From CAYUCY01 sp964443525 (GTDB taxonomy: Bacteria; Pseudomonadota; Alphaproteobacteria; Caedimonadales; Caedimonadaceae), in the NCBI GenBank assembly GCA_964443525.1, contig CAYUCY010000063.1:1-8289 (forward strand): DNA of 8,289 nucleotides, read 5' to 3'. Below the pieces are notes generated by a model that saw nothing but the letters and a program-made list of their open reading frames with translations, did not search any database and had not been told where the DNA came from. The position numbers and the translations under genes were made by a program. Of this stretch, positions 7,501 through 8,289 are shown one piece after another. Position 1 is the stretch's first letter. Each line of letters opens with the position of its first letter.

Positions 7501-7599
7501 CCCCAAAAACCCGCAGAGACGGCCCCTGAGAAAATTATTGAAGATCTTGCCGGAGAGCTCCTCGGCGGCTTGTTTAAGGAGGAGAGGAAAAATCGATGA
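4594..7599 (+). CDS. AsmA-family envelope protein (large, 1001 residues)
   Basis: This is a probable inner-membrane-anchored periplasmic protein of the AsmA/TamB/YhdP class. These are long beta-groove proteins linked in well-studied bacteria to phospholipid transport and outer-membrane homeostasis. One N-terminal membrane segment (about 4-26) is followed by FIDLNDYKAEISAKVKDYTGRDLVIQG in two conserved blocks (26-51), the hallmark AsmA N-terminal domain. A Gln/Ser/Ala/Pro linker lies at about 128-148. A very long run of short alternating beta strands makes up the bulk. The AsmA_2-like C-terminal region includes a segment ending FKMRLSGPLDNPKRDFD (899-915). The tail is unusual: a DLVGSLLGG motif at 945, a Pro/Ala/Glu-rich spacer, then a near-copy DLAGELLGG at 984. 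At 1001 residues it is well above the 617 of E. coli AsmA. The start ATG has GAGG five bases upstream. The TGA stop overlaps the ATG of the downstream antiporter gene. Family membership is firm; the specific cargo is unknown. Confidence 0.9.
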   Translation: MKKVLYILGSIFFALIALAFILPFFIDLNDYKAEISAKVKDYTGRDLVIQGAIQLSFLPTPSVSIQKISLSNLPGTSHKNMAEVEKLSVSAEFLPLLNKKVHITNVELINPHIHLEKLSSEPNWVLSSPQTQQDTSPAAATPSAAGTPFQLKFKDVQVVGGYIEYKEGKSVQKIEGLNASLKAKSLDGPFEAKGTARALEKDVTFDLSLGGIKGEQALKGMLEVAGSRLHFEGQTNLEALTYKGSARGEGNVRKLLDAFAIKSTLPAFLGGTVSFEGDVVCGETKVSLTPLIVSLNGVQTKGSLSFSLKPTLKIDGSLSQLPGGTAVTFSVGKRDALFGGPLTLSIRDPKAFFAWVEMGTDKLPPQALKPLHFEGNVGVLEKKIQVSDMSLKVGDVALTGGIGLPLGEGAKIFVDLKTPEVGAFLPLIAPTLTSVKGPAYLRGIFAGDLKELSFEDASLGIRSLQLKASGKVSNFLLAPTFRGTFALSGSSLSEALKLAGISSEGRYGAYTFSGSVGGDLKSLTVDTKGTLDTLQLSMKGSLSNITSNLGLNISLALTHPNLKTFLGNLGISNVVSSGNMNLSTTLTGQARAYKFSDLKGSFGPSFSLTGSGDVNLSAHRPKVQAQLNLSDINLDSLFAMMAHYEGLKKSVEPRLILVSRRSPDPSSKSGHWSAEPLKLEFLKSFDGEIFIATPSIKRKDLVINQVQARARLHEGILEIPQLMGNIFGGKLLSSLRLESGRNDLTLMAGLEGANLRNLLATGPKIKIVDGILNVSVSLKSQGASVAQMISRLNGQVSLDAKDGVIHGFDLQALSRQVDAIKDIGSFAGLFMTYMAGGSTPFKTYNAVINFQNGIGKIDQMTLSAQGGEGTANGTIDLPNYALDILGQFRLIDHPKFPPFKMRLSGPLDNPKRDFDTSNLQQYMLDNVLKGVVSKVLSGKTEKPADLVGSLLGGIVGGQKEEAPATPPQEPQKPAETAPEKIIEDLAGELLGGLFKEERKNR
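7575..7587 (+). promoter_or_regulatory. strong ribosome-binding site of the antiporter gene
   Basis: TAAGGAGG (7575-7582), a full anti-Shine-Dalgarno match, and a second purine block GAGAGG (7582-7587) lie inside the last codons of the asmA-like gene. The second block sits eight bases from the ATG at 7596. Together they fix that start despite the overlap with the upstream stop codon. Confidence 0.75.
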
Positions 7600-8289
7600 A
7601 GCGTCTCTTTTTCTTTTTTATTCTCTTTCTTGCTCCCGTTCTTTCTTACGGGGCGTCAAATGCATTACCAGGGGATTCCTTGTCCATTTGGTGGCTTCTT
7701 CCTTTTGCGGGCGTTCTCGGAAGTTTGGCTTTCGGGCCGCTTTTGTTCTCCCGCCTTTGGCAAGCCCATTAACGAAAAAAAGTAGGAGCTTGGAGCCGTT
7801 TCTCCCTTAGTGCGATGGGTTTTCATTTCGGCATTTTTACAACGTCGATGACGGTTCTGGAGACGATTCTCCATCACTATCTTCCTTTTATCATTTTGAT
7901 CGGTGCTCTTTACGGTATTTCAGGAGGACTCCATATAGAGATGGCGTTCCGTTCTTCCGCGCTCTTTAATACGCTCTACCTTGCTTTGGGAACGTTTGTT
8001 GCAAGTTGGATCGGGACGACGGGGGCGGCAATGCTTTTCGTAAGACCCCTTATCAAAGTGAATGCTTGGCGGGCTTACAAGAAACACCTGATTATCTTTT
8101 TTATTTTTCTGATCGCCAACATCGGCGGCTCTTTAACGCCATTAGGAGACCCCCCTCTGTTTTTGGGTTTTCTAAACGGCGTCGGCTTTTTTTGGACAAT
8201 CCAACATATGCTACTTCCCATGCTTTTTTGCACTCTTCCTTTGCTTTTCATATTTTATCTGATGGATCACTGCTTTTTAAAAAAGGATG
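7596..8289 (+). pseudogene. sodium:proton antiporter (CitMHS/NhaD-like), interrupted by in-frame TAA and cut by the window end
   Basis: This is an inner-membrane ion transporter of the ArsB/CitM-like superfamily, of the type annotated as sodium:proton antiporter in alphaproteobacteria. The first 58 codons give a hydrophobic signal-like start (MKRLFFFFILFLAPVLSYGA) and a first membrane helix ending in FGPLLFSRLW. A TAA then falls at 7770-7772. The same frame continues open for 172 codons to the window end and clearly encodes the rest of the family: the helices LPFIILIGALYGISGG and WIGTTGAAMLFVRPLIK, and the signature NIGGSLTPLGDPPLFLGF near 8118-8172. As I recall the family, the stop replaces a Tyr in a conserved HYGK segment. 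It may be a nonsense mutation, an assembly error near the following A7 run, or a gene re-initiated at ATG 7815, which would lack the first helix. The start codon overlaps the asmA-like stop (ATGA), implying translational coupling. The C-terminal part lies outside the window. Confidence 0.8.

Noticed and set aside
7774..7780. A7 run as a programmed frameshift site rescuing the antiporter
   Set aside because: The stop codon precedes the run and the frame is the same on both sides, so slippage there would not bypass the stop.
7538..7877. Short open frames on both strands over the antiporter start
   Set aside because: The frame from ATG 7596 encodes recognisable transporter sequence before and after the TAA. 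The other frames give no family match.

Overview
The window reads as ordinary chromosomal DNA of an alphaproteobacterium. The evidence is a DnaK whose close-to-textbook alphaproteobacterial core is followed directly by dnaJ, a Gram-negative AsmA-family protein, and an alphaproteobacterial-looking CitMHS-type antiporter. Moderate GC and the mixed gene neighbourhood would fit a host-associated or deep-branching alphaproteobacterium (Holosporales-like), but that placement is inference from memory of protein families. I find no phage module, insertion sequence, CRISPR array or defence island, and nothing I would call a new system.

Layout. Bases 43-119 (minus) hold tRNA-Pro(CGG) with an encoded CCA and a recognisable promoter. 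A plus-strand gene (249-1133) encodes an M15-family zinc D,D- or L,D-peptidase with no signal peptide and a helical tail. It converges on the heat-shock pair dnaK (2448-4376) and dnaJ (1197-2384), both on the minus strand and transcribed dnaK to dnaJ, with a hairpin in the 63-base gap between them. The region 4377-4593 is a divergent control region. It holds the dnaK leader, with an 11-bp perfect inverted repeat and a competing hairpin next to the Shine-Dalgarno, candidate dnaK promoters, and a candidate promoter for the next gene on the plus strand. The large asmA-like gene (4594-7599) follows. It overlaps, by an ATGA junction, a sodium:proton antiporter gene that runs off the window end and carries an in-frame TAA after codon 58.

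How the genes relate. DnaK and DnaJ form the Hsp70 chaperone pair; grpE and hrcA are not here. The AsmA-like protein probably acts in the envelope (lipid transport or outer-membrane homeostasis), and the antiporter is an inner-membrane protein translationally coupled to it. The M15 enzyme would act on peptidoglycan if it reaches the wall. The items most worth a second look are the interrupted antiporter frame, the mutually exclusive hairpins in the dnaK leader, and the unusual form of the M15 peptidase.
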